Part shown: one piece after another, positions 1-8,265 of the stretch
How positions within the stretch are numbered: position 1 is the stretch's first letter
Layout of the letters: every line of letters begins with the position of its first letter
Assembly: GCA_022823865.1 (NCBI GenBank)
Contig: JAJEHF010000134.1
Location: 1 to 32,987, forward strand
DNA length: 32,987 bases
DNA from: Bryobacterales bacterium
GTDB lineage: Bacteria; Acidobacteriota; Terriglobia; Bryobacterales; UBA6623
Direction of reading: 5' to 3'
Made by a program: the position numbers and the translations under genes
Notes under the pieces: model-generated
What the model was told of the DNA's origin: nothing
Seen by the model: only the letters and a program-made list of their open reading frames with translations
Databases searched by the model: none

Positions 1-236
1 CCGCCTCACGGCGACCGACGCACGGCTCGCGGAGGGAGCTGGCTGGTTAGGCCTTGCTCCCAGAGGACTTTCACCTCCTCCCTCCTACCAGTTGGCCTGG
101 CGCTCCCATTCAAATCGCGCTCGCCGGCAACGCTGTCGCCACGCTCGAACAAGACTATGGCCCGACACCAACTCCCGCCTCGACACCAACCGAGGCGTGA
201 GTAGTTACGAATGTCGATGGCTTTCACCTGCGCGAG
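1..236. other. left edge, no assignable gene
   Basis: Several frames are open for short stretches but none has a recognisable domain. One plus frame ends in a proline/threonine-rich tail at the TGA at 198-200 and may be the end of an upstream gene or a broken front part of the desaturase fragment. Window truncation prevents a decision. Confidence 0.3.
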
Positions 237-629
237 TTGCTCCTGAACTATCTGGGCATCGCACTGGTCTATCTCCCCATCCTTCTCGTGGTGGGCCCGG
301 CAAGGCTGGTTTCCGGCATGCTTCCCCTGCTGGTGATCGTTTCGTTGCTGCTGTGGTACCCGTTCGCGTTCAAGACGCACGAGGGCTTCTCCACCGGAAG
401 CCCGGAATCGCGCTCGCACAACTACTACGGCCGGCTGATGTACTGGTTCTCGTTCGGCCTGTCGATGCACAGAACACATCACATGCGCCCGCACCTTGGT
501 TGGATCGATCTGCTCCCGTTCGTCGAGGCGGCCCCTTCCGGGGCCAGCGCGCTGATTCCGAGGCGCGACATCCGAAAGGACCGAGCGTCAGCGGTCCCCG
601 ATGCCCAATCCCGCTCTCAGCACGCTTGA
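237..629 (+). pseudogene. C-terminal fragment of a membrane di-iron desaturase/hydroxylase
   Basis: The reading frame encodes two hydrophobic stretches (about residues 2-20 and 24-42), then an NYYG segment and an HRTHH motif near residues 80-84. HxxHH is the last histidine box of the membrane fatty-acid-desaturase/carotenoid-hydroxylase superfamily, whose histidines bind a di-iron centre. A full enzyme has about 250-350 residues and two earlier histidine boxes; these are missing. In-frame codons run upstream only to a TGA at 198-200, and the best start is a TTG at 237. Before that TGA the same frame encodes a proline-rich tail, so the gene is probably a truncated or frameshifted remnant. Its 3' end overlaps the next gene by 29 nt. 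The desaturase call rests on one motif plus topology. Confidence 0.45.
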
Positions 630-1830
630 CCTCGTCAGCCTAGTCATGGACAGCGCGGTCCGGCCGCTCGACTTCGCAGTGTTGCTTCATTTCGACCGGG
701 AGATCGCTGCGAACGACCTCGCACGCGGCGCGCGCAGCGCGCGAAACCTCCACTCGACAACTGGATGCAGGGTGGTTGGCGGCCGCTGGTCTCTGCTGGA
801 GCCAGATAGCCTCGAACCGGCGTTTCGCTCGCTTCAGCAGGGAGATCGCAAGGAACTCATCGAGCGGTTCCTTCGGACGCCGTTCGACCTCGCGAGCGGA
901 CCGCCGCTCCGCCAAGCTTGGGTCGGCGACGTGGACGCCGGTGCAGGCTGCCTCGTCACCAAGGTCCACCATTGCGTGGCGGACATGCTCAGTGTCCTGG
1001 CATGGATTCGACACCAGCTGCGAGTCGCCTCGGGTCTGGACCGACCCTGCTCGGAGCCGGCTGCAATGGTGCCGCCTGCGCTTGCGGAAGCCCCGCACGG
1101 CGCCAAGCGGAATCCGGTATGGGATCGTTGCGCCCCTCTGTGGACCCGTCCAGGGGAGGCGTCCAGCGAGAGGCGCTGGACTACATACTCCTTTTCGCAC
1201 GGCGAACTCGCCGGAATCTCCTTGGCGGAATGCGGGTTTACCTTCAACGATGTCCTAGTAGTCGCCGCGCTTGAGACGCTCCAAGAGTGGAACCGGATCC
1301 GCGGCGACAACGGGCGCAGGGCAGGCATTTGGCTGCCGGTCAACGTACGTCGAGATGCATTCGAGGGATTCGGCAACGCCTCGAGCCGCATTCGGGTGCG
1401 CCGGGACTATGACGACGGGCTGGATCTCTCGGATATGTGCCGCGCCGTTCGATCGCAGGTCAACCTCGCCCGGGAGCGTGGCGAATGGACCGTGCCCCAG
1501 CGAACGCTGCTGACCCGGATTCCAGTGCGATTCAGCGCCCCGCTCGTCCGCGCGTACTTGAACCGCCCGTGGGCGGATATGGGCTCCGCTGCGTTCAGTC
1601 ACGTTCAAAAGTGGCCAGGGCAGGACGATCCAGTCTTCGCAGGGTTGCAGGAACTCGGCGTGCTGGGCGCGATGCACAAGCGCCACGCCTTGATCTTCGC
1701 GGCGGTGTCGCTGGGCGACCGGACCTGGATGACGATCACGTACGACCCTGCCCTGCTCTGGCCGGAAGATGTTGCAGTCATTAAGGACCACTACCTAAGC
1801 ACCGTCCGAGCGGCATCGCGAGGGCTCTGA
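601..1830 (+). CDS. WES/DGAT- or condensation-like acyltransferase
   Basis: This 409-residue protein carries HHCVAD at residues 123-128, matching the HHxxxD catalytic motif of the condensation-domain / wax ester synthase-DGAT / PapA superfamily, where the second His is the general base for acyl transfer to an alcohol or amine. The usual Gly after the Asp is Met here. Downstream, an FNDVLVVAALETL segment and a LPVNVRR segment resemble the ND and PVxxR blocks of WES/DGAT proteins. No signal peptide is visible, so it is probably cytosolic. The stop TGA (1828-1830) shares its A with the ATG of the GH3-like gene, so the two are very likely translationally coupled. The upstream desaturase fragment fits an acyl-lipid theme. 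The exact acyl donor and acceptor cannot be read from the sequence. Confidence 0.72.
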   Translation: MPNPALSTLDLVSLVMDSAVRPLDFAVLLHFDREIAANDLARGARSARNLHSTTGCRVVGGRWSLLEPDSLEPAFRSLQQGDRKELIERFLRTPFDLASGPPLRQAWVGDVDAGAGCLVTKVHHCVADMLSVLAWIRHQLRVASGLDRPCSEPAAMVPPALAEAPHGAKRNPVWDRCAPLWTRPGEASSERRWTTYSFSHGELAGISLAECGFTFNDVLVVAALETLQEWNRIRGDNGRRAGIWLPVNVRRDAFEGFGNASSRIRVRRDYDDGLDLSDMCRAVRSQVNLARERGEWTVPQRTLLTRIPVRFSAPLVRAYLNRPWADMGSAAFSHVQKWPGQDDPVFAGLQELGVLGAMHKRHALIFAAVSLGDRTWMTITYDPALLWPEDVAVIKDHYLSTVRAASRGL

Positions 1831-3431
1831 TGCGCGCCGCATACAACGACGCTTTGCGCTGCTTGATCGGCGTTGTCCTGCGAGCGGCGGGTGCGCTGGC
1901 AGAGATCCTGCACCGTCTGCGAGCAAGACACCACCGGTTGCTGTGGTCCAGGCTGCGACACCGTTTCGGGATCGTCCCCGAGACGGAGTTGACGACAGAA
2001 GTGCCGCCGGTCGACCCGGCAAGCGATCCGCGGCGAATTGCAAGCACGTCGGGAACGAGGGGCGGCCCGAAGCTGCTCGCCTACAGCCGGAGACGGATCG
2101 CCTCAGTGCGCTGGGTGTTTGTCGATTCGTTCATGCGGGCATTCCGGATGCTGGGAGTTCGCCGCACAAGCATGTACGTGTTCGGTCCCGTCGAGCCGGA
2201 CGGCTCGCTGAGCAGCCTGTTGCTCAGCGAGGCGGGCAGCCCGTCCTACATTGCAACACTGCAGGCCCCGTACCGGATGCACGGCTGGGAGCCCCTGCGG
2301 CCGTTGCACGAAGCCTACGGCCTGGAGGCCGTCCGCCTGTGGGTCTTGACGGTTTCCAACCCGGGAGTGCTTTACAGCACCAACCCGTCCACGATGTCAA
2401 TCTTCTTCGACACTCTGGAGGACGACTGGACGCGGTGCAGCGCCTTGGTGCGAGATTGCGTCCGGACCCCGGACAAGATGGTTCCGTCGCTGCCCGCCGC
2501 AACCCGCCGGATCGCATCCGACGGGTACGCACAGCGTCTGAAGAGGATCGCGGAGAGCCCGACATTCCTGCCAATCGAGGAATGGGCTCCGGCAACACGC
2601 GTGTACATCTGCTGGACCGGCGGATATCTCGCGCCGTTTCTGGACCGGCTCGATTCGCGCTTGCCCGCTTCTCGCTTCCGGCGCGTGCCGATGTACTCCA
2701 TGTCGACCGAGACGGTCGAGACGGTCCCTGACTTCCGGCTCGGGGATCCATCGTTCCTGCCGATAGCCCCTGGCGTCTGCTGCGAGTTCCTGGAGGCAGG
2801 CGTCCCCAGGGCCCCGGACCGGCTCCTGGCACCCGACGAGCTTTCTGTGGGCGGCGTCTACGAACTCGTCATCAGCAACGCGCACGGCCTGCGGCGCTAT
2901 TGCACCGGCGACCTATTCAGAGTCGAACGGTTCGTCAGCGACTTGCCCGACCTTCGGTTTCTCCGCCGCCGAGGCCTCGGGTACTCCTTCACGGGGGAGA
3001 AGCTGACCGAGGCCCAGGCACTTCTGGCATACGAGCGCCTCCGGCGGTCTTTTCCCAACCTGACTGCCGACCACGCGCTGACCTGCTTTCCCTCGCTGCA
3101 GCCGGTTGATGGCTTGCCACACTACCGGCTTGTCGTTGTCTACCCCGGCCAGAAGGATCCCGGCCCTGTGGCGGGCTTGGCGGAGCGGTTCGACGAATTG
3201 CTCCGAGAAGTGAACAGCGAGTATTGTGCCAAGCGGTCGAGCGGACGCCTGGGAGCCGTGCGGCTCGAGCGGGTCGGGTTGCACGGGCTCCGGGAACGCC
3301 TGCCCCGAGGAAGCGGGGTAGGACTGGACTCCCAATTCAAGTTCTTGCCGCTCTACCCCCGATTGTGGGAGTGCTCCGAGGGAGACCGATCTGGGTCGAA
3401 CCGTCAGCCAAGCGCTCTTCGTGGTGCCTAG
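1830..3431 (+). CDS. GH3-family acyl-adenylating (amido) synthetase
   Basis: The 533-residue product has the ATP-binding signature STSGTRGGPK (residues 72-81), YSMSTET (289-295), YCTGDLF (357-363) and FTGEKLTE (387-394). These are the ordered motifs of the GH3 branch of the ANL superfamily, which activates carboxylic acids as acyl-AMP and usually conjugates them to amino acids. The length is close to the usual 500-600 residues. The start ATG overlaps the preceding stop by one base. Bacterial GH3 proteins are mostly uncharacterised. Its coupling to a condensation-type acyltransferase suggests that it activates an acid for transfer in the same small pathway; that is an inference. An ordinary acyl-CoA ligase is less likely because the motif spacing and the C-terminal QFKFLPLYPR segment fit GH3 better. 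Confidence 0.8.
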   Translation: MRAAYNDALRCLIGVVLRAAGALAEILHRLRARHHRLLWSRLRHRFGIVPETELTTEVPPVDPASDPRRIASTSGTRGGPKLLAYSRRRIASVRWVFVDSFMRAFRMLGVRRTSMYVFGPVEPDGSLSSLLLSEAGSPSYIATLQAPYRMHGWEPLRPLHEAYGLEAVRLWVLTVSNPGVLYSTNPSTMSIFFDTLEDDWTRCSALVRDCVRTPDKMVPSLPAATRRIASDGYAQRLKRIAESPTFLPIEEWAPATRVYICWTGGYLAPFLDRLDSRLPASRFRRVPMYSMSTETVETVPDFRLGDPSFLPIAPGVCCEFLEAGVPRAPDRLLAPDELSVGGVYELVISNAHGLRRYCTGDLFRVERFVSDLPDLRFLRRRGLGYSFTGEKLTEAQALLAYERLRRSFPNLTADHALTCFPSLQPVDGLPHYRLVVVYPGQKDPGPVAGLAERFDELLREVNSEYCAKRSSGRLGAVRLERVGLHGLRERLPRGSGVGLDSQFKFLPLYPRLWECSEGDRSGSNRQPSALRGA

Positions 3432-3463
3432 GACGGCAAGTCGCGCGGCTGGCGAGAGCACTC

Positions 3464-4120
3464 TCACTGCCTTGTTCCGACCGCCCTTGGAGCCAGCATC
3501 GACCCCAGTCCCGCGAAGGAGTGGAAGTCCTGTCCCAGCACGAGGACCCTGCACCCTGCCGCTGCCGCTCCGGCTCCGTCGGTCTCCGGACGGTCTCCGA
3601 TATGCAATAGGCTCTCGGGCTGCAGGTCGAGATCGCGAAGGATGCGCCTGAATGGCTCGGGGCTCGGCTTGAGATAGCCGAGCCGCTCGCCGCAGTAGAT
3701 CGCGTCGAAGCAGTCCAGCAGGCCGAGGCTGGCGAGCTTTTGCGCGGGCTCGAAGTCCGACAGAACGACTTGCGATTCGAATCGCGCCCTGAAGGCGCGC
3801 AGGGCCGCTGCAACCCCGGGGCGGGCTCCCAGCGCTGCGATCTCGGGCGACAGCCAAGCCTGCTCGAGGGCCAGGCGCTCCTCGATGCTGGCGTCGTCGG
3901 TCTCGAGGCGCCCGCCGTTGGCACGGACCTGTTCCATGCGCCTGCGAAACCTGCGCATCGCCGCCGCCGCTCTCCACGCGGCATTCGCATTCCCACCTAG
4001 GGAAGCGGACAGGACTGCCAGCCAGAAGCGAGCCGTCAGGCGGCTAGGGGAGTAGAGAGTGCCGTCGACGTCCCAGCTAACTGCCCGCACAGCTCCGATG
4101 TCGATTTCCTCGGAGCGCAT
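3464..4120 (-). CDS. HAD-superfamily hydrolase
   Basis: The 218-residue protein has all four HAD motifs: DVDGTLY (17-23) with the nucleophile Asp17 and acid/base Asp19, Ser121 in LSDFEPAQK, Lys151 in LKPSPEPF, and HIGDRPETDG (173-182) with the Mg-binding acidic residues. The helical insert between motifs I and II fits a C1-cap phosphatase of the phosphoglycolate-phosphatase/dehalogenase type. It converges with the GH3-like gene (32-nt gap) and diverges from the methyltransferase gene. The substrate is unknown, probably a small phosphorylated metabolite. The ATG at 4118-4120 keeps the nucleophile at the usual distance from the N-terminus. Confidence 0.85.
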   Translation of the reverse strand: MRSEEIDIGAVRAVSWDVDGTLYSPSRLTARFWLAVLSASLGGNANAAWRAAAAMRRFRRRMEQVRANGGRLETDDASIEERLALEQAWLSPEIAALGARPGVAAALRAFRARFESQVVLSDFEPAQKLASLGLLDCFDAIYCGERLGYLKPSPEPFRRILRDLDLQPESLLHIGDRPETDGAGAAAAGCRVLVLGQDFHSFAGLGSMLAPRAVGTRQ

Positions 4121-4139
4121 GCAGGGGAGGCCTCGGTGT

Positions 4140-4146
4140 TACTGTA
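4140..4146. promoter_or_regulatory. near-symmetric -10 element between divergent genes
   Basis: The heptamer TACTGTA reads as TACTGT on the plus strand, ending 6 nt before the methyltransferase ATG at 4152. On the minus strand it reads TACAGT, 20 nt before the HAD ATG. It could serve as a -10 box for both divergent genes. No convincing -35 is seen on either side. Confidence 0.35.
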
Positions 4147-4151
4147 CCGCT

Positions 4152-4970
4152 ATGCGCCTCACGGGTCCCCTGTCGCGTCAGTTCGACCCGGCAAGCGTGC
4201 CAGATGCCGAGTCAACGGGCGAGGTGAACTGGTCCCGCTTCAATGCCAATTTCGAGCGGCTGCTCGGCACGGACTGGCGCGAGGTCAATCGGCATGCCGA
4301 CTGTTCGCTTGGGTGGCGCCTGATGCGGCTGTATCTCTCCTTCCTGCAACAGCGGCGCAACGCGATCCTAGACTTGGAGGGCAAACTTCGCGTATTCTCC
4401 CGCCTGAGGTTGCCGGCGAATCCGAGTATCGTCCATTTCGGAGCCGAGGCTGGATGGGAAGCGGCGCTACTGCAGGCGCTGTACGGCAATAGAGGTCGCG
4501 TGTTGCTCATCGACAGCGATCCCGTGGCATACCAGCGCTTCACCCAGGCGCCCCAGAGAGCCCGGGTACGAGCCCCTCGGGGAAGCAAGCGGCAATGGAT
4601 CGACGTCATTCGCAACCCGGCACGGATGGAGTACGCCCGAGAGGATTTCTTCCGGATGGAGGCACCGGGATCCTTCGATGTTGGTATCGACTGGGGCCTG
4701 ATCGAGCACTACGACGATCCGGGCAAGCAATCGCTGATCTCGCTGTTCGGCAGCTTTCTCGGGCCGAGGGGGACGGAAATCTCCTCCTGTCCGAGAGACC
4801 GACTCGCGGTCCGACTTTTCTATCGCGCCTTCTCCGAGGAGTTGAACTTCGGGTACCGCGAACTGATGACGCTTCGGGAACTTTCGGCTCACGTCGAGCG
4901 CAGCGGCTGCCACATCGAGTCAAGGCATCGATTGCCAGCTCACAATATCGTCGTCTATCGATTCAGCTAG
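4152..4970 (+). CDS. class I SAM-dependent methyltransferase
   Basis: Starting at ATG 4152 gives 272 residues. HFGAEAGWE (about 95-103) is a variant of the glycine-rich SAM-binding motif I, LIDSDP (119-124) fits the acidic end of strand beta-2, and DWGLIEHYDD (180-189) fits the motif IV region of Methyltransf_11/23-type enzymes. An in-frame start at 4059 would extend the gene into the divergent HAD gene with low-complexity sequence. The 4152 start is favoured because a -10-like TACTGT ends 6 nt before it. The protein is cytosolic with no membrane segment. Next to the GH3/acyltransferase pair it may methylate the same product, but divergent orientation and the intervening HAD gene leave that open. 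Confidence 0.72.
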   Translation: MRLTGPLSRQFDPASVPDAESTGEVNWSRFNANFERLLGTDWREVNRHADCSLGWRLMRLYLSFLQQRRNAILDLEGKLRVFSRLRLPANPSIVHFGAEAGWEAALLQALYGNRGRVLLIDSDPVAYQRFTQAPQRARVRAPRGSKRQWIDVIRNPARMEYAREDFFRMEAPGSFDVGIDWGLIEHYDDPGKQSLISLFGSFLGPRGTEISSCPRDRLAVRLFYRAFSEELNFGYRELMTLRELSAHVERSGCHIESRHRLPAHNIVVYRFS

Positions 4971-5256
4971 CCTGCGGGGCGGGACTTTCGAGGTCAGTCT
5001 CACTTCAAGCGATCTCGGAGCCTCGACACGAGCGCCAGCATGAGTCCGCGCATCGGTTCCGACTGCGGGCGAGCACAATCTTGCCGCGATGAAGGAACAG
5101 GTGCCATCGCCGCTTTTGAGGAGTCCATCGGAGACCGACTGGCAGAACTCAGGATCTAGACAGCTCTCGACGGAAATGGATGCGGGCCGGGCGAGCGCGG
5201 CACTCCGTAGTTCTCCAACGCTTGCCCCGTGGCGACGTAGCTACGATAGAGCCAAG
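4971..5256 (+). other. intergenic region before the FAD oxidase
   Basis: The 286 nt between the methyltransferase stop and the preferred GTG start hold in-frame codons extending to 5089, but their translation is low-complexity and lies outside the usual length of the FAD-oxidase family. The only signal seen is the -10-like hexamer near the end. Confidence 0.4.
5242..5247 (+). promoter_or_regulatory. -10 box (TACGAT), leaderless-type
   Basis: TACGAT ends 9 nt before GTG 5257. A TTGCCC at 5222-5227 is a poor -35 with a 14-nt spacer. The position suggests that transcription begins at or next to the start codon and supports the GTG start. Confidence 0.35.
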
Positions 5257-6642
5257 GTGTCAGCACACAGCAATCGACAGGGCGCGGCGCACGAGAGAAT
5301 CGCTGCGCTGCTCGGCTCCCGCTGCTCGACCTCTTCATACGACATCGAGAGCCATTCCCACGACGAGTCGTTCCATCCCCCGGCGGCGCCGGACGCGGTG
5401 GCCTTTCCTGAGTCCAACGAAGAGGTCTCCGCGATCGTCAGAATCTGTGCAGAGCACGGATTGCCGATCATCCCATTCGGTGCTGGCACGGCGGTGGAGG
5501 GCCATGTCCAAGCGATCAGCGGGGGAATCTCCCTGGACCTGTCTCGCATGGACGCCATCCTCGACTTGCAGGAGGACGACCTCGACTGCCGCGTCCAGGC
5601 CGGCATCCGCAGGCTCGCCCTCAACGACCGGCTGGAGAAGCACGGCCTGTGGCTGCCCATAGACCCGGGGGCCGACGCCTCGGTGGGCGGCATGGCTGCC
5701 ACCGGCGCGTCCGGCACGACCACCGTCAGATACGGCACCATCCGCGAGAACATCCTCGGCCTGACCTGCGTGCTTGCCGACGGACGCGTGTTGCGGACAG
5801 GGGGGCGCGCCCGCAAGAGTTCCGCAGGCTACGACCTGACCAAGCTCCTGCTCGGCTCGGAGGGCACCCTCGGCGTCATCACCGAGGTGCAGCTGAGGCT
5901 GCACCCGCTGCCGGAGTGCGTGTCAGCGGCCGTGTGCAGCTTCGAGACCATCGAGCAGTGTGCGAACTCGGTCATCGAGATCCTCCAGTCCGGACTGCCT
6001 GTCGCCCGCTGCGAGCTGTTGGACGTTGCCTCGATGCGGGCCGTGAACGACTACGCGAACCTGCACTACGCACCGACCCCCACGATGTTCTTCGAGTTCC
6101 ACGGCACAGCGGCCAGCGTCGCCGAGCAGGCCGAGCGGGCCGGCGAGATCGCCGCCGACCACGGAGGCGGCGACTTCCAATGGACGCTGGAACGGGAGAA
6201 GCGGGACAAGCTCTGGAACGCCCGCCACCACGCCTACTACGCCATCAAGGCCCTCCGTCCCGGATCGTACGGATGGGTCAGCGACGTTTGCGTCCCGCTC
6301 TCCAAACTGGCCGAGTGCATTGCGGCGGCGAGCGAGGACATCAAGCAAGCGGGACTGATCGCACCGATGCTGGGACACGTCGGCGACGGGAATTTCCACG
6401 CCGTCTACTTGATCGATCCCAGCGACAAGGAGGAGTTCGAGCGCGCCAGCCGCGTGAACGACCGCATGACCGAACGGGCGCTGACAGTGGGCGGCACGTG
6501 CACGGGTGAACACGGCGTCGGAATTGGCAAGCAGCGCGCGCTGAAGGCGCAGCACGGGGCGGGAGTCGATGTGATGCGGGCCATCAAGACCGCGCTGGAC
6601 CCCGACGGGATCCTCAACCCGGGCAAGATCCTTGACCGATAG
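5257..6642 (+). CDS. FAD-linked oxidase, D-lactate dehydrogenase (cytochrome)/GlcD type
   Basis: From GTG 5257 the protein has 461 residues, matching the usual 455-470 of the DLD/GlcD family; the in-frame ATG at 5089 would add 56 atypical residues. The N-terminal PCMH-type FAD domain shows PFGAGTAVEGH (73-83) and the GADASVGGMAATGASGT region. The C-terminal FAD-oxidase domain has GHVGDGNFH (about 372-380) and GTCTGEHGVGIGKQ (about 411-424), whose histidines and acidic residues form the metal and substrate site. It should oxidise a 2-hydroxy acid such as D-lactate or glycolate and pass electrons to a membrane carrier. No GlcE/GlcF subunits or Fe-S domain are nearby, so it is likely a stand-alone LDHD-like enzyme. 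Substrate choice cannot be read from the sequence. Confidence 0.88.
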   Translation: MSAHSNRQGAAHERIAALLGSRCSTSSYDIESHSHDESFHPPAAPDAVAFPESNEEVSAIVRICAEHGLPIIPFGAGTAVEGHVQAISGGISLDLSRMDAILDLQEDDLDCRVQAGIRRLALNDRLEKHGLWLPIDPGADASVGGMAATGASGTTTVRYGTIRENILGLTCVLADGRVLRTGGRARKSSAGYDLTKLLLGSEGTLGVITEVQLRLHPLPECVSAAVCSFETIEQCANSVIEILQSGLPVARCELLDVASMRAVNDYANLHYAPTPTMFFEFHGTAASVAEQAERAGEIAADHGGGDFQWTLEREKRDKLWNARHHAYYAIKALRPGSYGWVSDVCVPLSKLAECIAAASEDIKQAGLIAPMLGHVGDGNFHAVYLIDPSDKEEFERASRVNDRMTERALTVGGTCTGEHGVGIGKQRALKAQHGAGVDVMRAIKTALDPDGILNPGKILDR

Positions 6643-6669
6643 CCGCGACCCGCGAATCCAGATCGCCAG

Positions 6670-8148
6670 CTAGCGGCTGCGCCCGCGAGCCCGGATCCTC
6701 TCCAGTGCCTGCTCCAGGCGCGTCGCGACGATCGGGTGCTCGTCGTAGACGTTGCGTTTCTCCGAGGGATCGATCTCGAGGTCGAACAGTTGGTAGGGAC
6801 GCTCGAACGGCTTGCCCGCCGGCTTTTCCCTGCCCCCCGATCCGTTCCCCGCCACCAGCTTCCAGCGGCCGTCGCGGATGGCGAACATCCCGCCGCCGGA
6901 ATGGTGGATCACGGGCGCGCGCGGCGTGGCCCACTCCTGGCCCTGCAACAGCGGCAGCAGGCTGAAGCTGTCTTCTGCGACATCTTCGGGTAGGTCCGCG
7001 CCGACGATTTCAGCCACGGTCGCGAAGACGTCCGTGACGCATACGGTGCGAGCTTGGATCGAGCCCGGCTCGACGGTGCCGGGCCAGCGCACGAAAAAGG
7101 GCACCCGGTGGCCGGCTTCCCAAATATCCGCCTTGGTGCCGCGAAAGACATAGTTGGACGTGTGGTTGAGCGACCGGAAGGCCTGGATGGTCTCGTCATC
7201 GGTGTGGTCCTCTTCCGAGACGCCATCCAAGCGGTACATGAAGGAGCCGTTGTCGGACGTGAAGATCACGAGTGTCTCGTCGCGGATTCCGGCGTCGTCA
7301 ATCGCCTTGACGATGCCGCCGAGGGCCGCATCCACGTGCACGATGAAGTCTCCGTACGGGCCGAGATCGGTCTTGCCGACGAACCGCTTGCCCGGCCAGA
7401 CGGGCTTGTGGGGCGCCGTCAACGGCACGTACAGCAGATACTTGCGCTCCTGACGGACCTGGCGCCGGATGAAGTCTGCCGACTCGGTCACCAGCCGATC
7501 CAGCACGCCGACCGGATCGAGGTCCTTGGCGAGCTCGCCGGCGCGCATGAAGCGGGGGAACTTCAGGCCGGGCTGGCTGCCCAAAGGCAGGCCCGTGATC
7601 TTGCCGTCGCGAATGTAGACGTACGGCGGGAAGTCGAGCGAGGCGGGAATGATGAACGAGTCGTCGAAGCCGTGCGTGTGCGGGCCATCGTCGATTGGCC
7701 CGTTGAAATCGAACTCGCCGGCTCCATCCTTGGCAAACCCCAAGCCCAAGTGCCACTTGCCGATGACAGCCGTGCGATAGCCCCTCGCTCGGAGAAACGT
7801 GCCGATCGTCTCCCGGTCCGGTGCCAGCAAGGGCTCGCCGTAGCCATTCAAGACGCCCCGCTTTAGCCGCGTGCGCCACGCATACCGACCTGTGACCAAG
7901 CCGTAGCGAGTCGGCGTGCAGACCCCGGACGGCGTGTGGGCATCGACGAATGCCATGCCCTGGCCGGCCAAGCGATCTAGGTTGGGCGTGGGGATCCGCG
8001 ACTGAGGATTGAGGTAGGCCACATCCCCGAAGCCGAGATCGTCCGCAAGGATCACGACCACGTTGGGACCGCTCGCCAAAGCTGCCCCGACGGTGCAAAG
8101 GCCCAGCACGGCCCAGCGCAGTGATGCGTTTCTAGTCAGTTCGCACAA
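6670..8148 (-). CDS. secreted arylsulfatase-type sulfatase
   Basis: The mature protein begins like a classic type I sulfatase: NVVVILADDLGFGD supplies the paired metal-binding aspartates, and SGVCTPTR (Cys about residue 77, Arg 81) is the C-x-P-x-R signature in which Cys is oxidised to formylglycine. GKWHLG and a TSDNGS segment provide the remaining active-site residues. I prefer TTG 8148 (492 residues) because it gives a compact signal peptide (basic N-region, AVLGLCTVGAALA core, likely cleavage after ALA-SG). An upstream in-frame TTG at 8208 would place about 30 residues before the hydrophobic core. It probably removes sulfate from polysaccharides or other organosulfates in the periplasm. 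The formylglycine-generating enzyme is not in this window. It is tail-to-tail with the FAD oxidase gene. Confidence 0.87.
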   Translation of the reverse strand: MCELTRNASLRWAVLGLCTVGAALASGPNVVVILADDLGFGDVAYLNPQSRIPTPNLDRLAGQGMAFVDAHTPSGVCTPTRYGLVTGRYAWRTRLKRGVLNGYGEPLLAPDRETIGTFLRARGYRTAVIGKWHLGLGFAKDGAGEFDFNGPIDDGPHTHGFDDSFIIPASLDFPPYVYIRDGKITGLPLGSQPGLKFPRFMRAGELAKDLDPVGVLDRLVTESADFIRRQVRQERKYLLYVPLTAPHKPVWPGKRFVGKTDLGPYGDFIVHVDAALGGIVKAIDDAGIRDETLVIFTSDNGSFMYRLDGVSEEDHTDDETIQAFRSLNHTSNYVFRGTKADIWEAGHRVPFFVRWPGTVEPGSIQARTVCVTDVFATVAEIVGADLPEDVAEDSFSLLPLLQGQEWATPRAPVIHHSGGGMFAIRDGRWKLVAGNGSGGREKPAGKPFERPYQLFDLEIDPSEKRNVYDEHPIVATRLEQALERIRARGRSR

Positions 8149-8265
8149 AACAGCACTATTCTGGCAAACTGCAGCGGACGCTCGCCATGCCACCTGCTGG
8201 CACAGCAACTGTGGCGCGACCGCCGTCCAATGCGGCCGCGCGAGTAGAATCCGGTCCGGACCGTC

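Noticed and set aside
6..494. Long minus-strand open frame over the desaturase fragment
   Set aside because: Its translation is rich in Arg/Gln/Glu without any motif, while the plus strand shows a histidine box and membrane segments.
2913..3977. 354-codon minus-strand open frame spanning the ends of the GH3-like and HAD genes
   Set aside because: It overlaps two motif-supported genes, is Arg/Gly/Pro-rich and has no family features; typical antisense openness of GC-rich DNA.
4059..4151. Upstream extension of the methyltransferase to ATG 4059
   Set aside because: It would overlap the start of the divergent HAD gene, has no homology-like sequence, and a -10 box lies just before ATG 4152.
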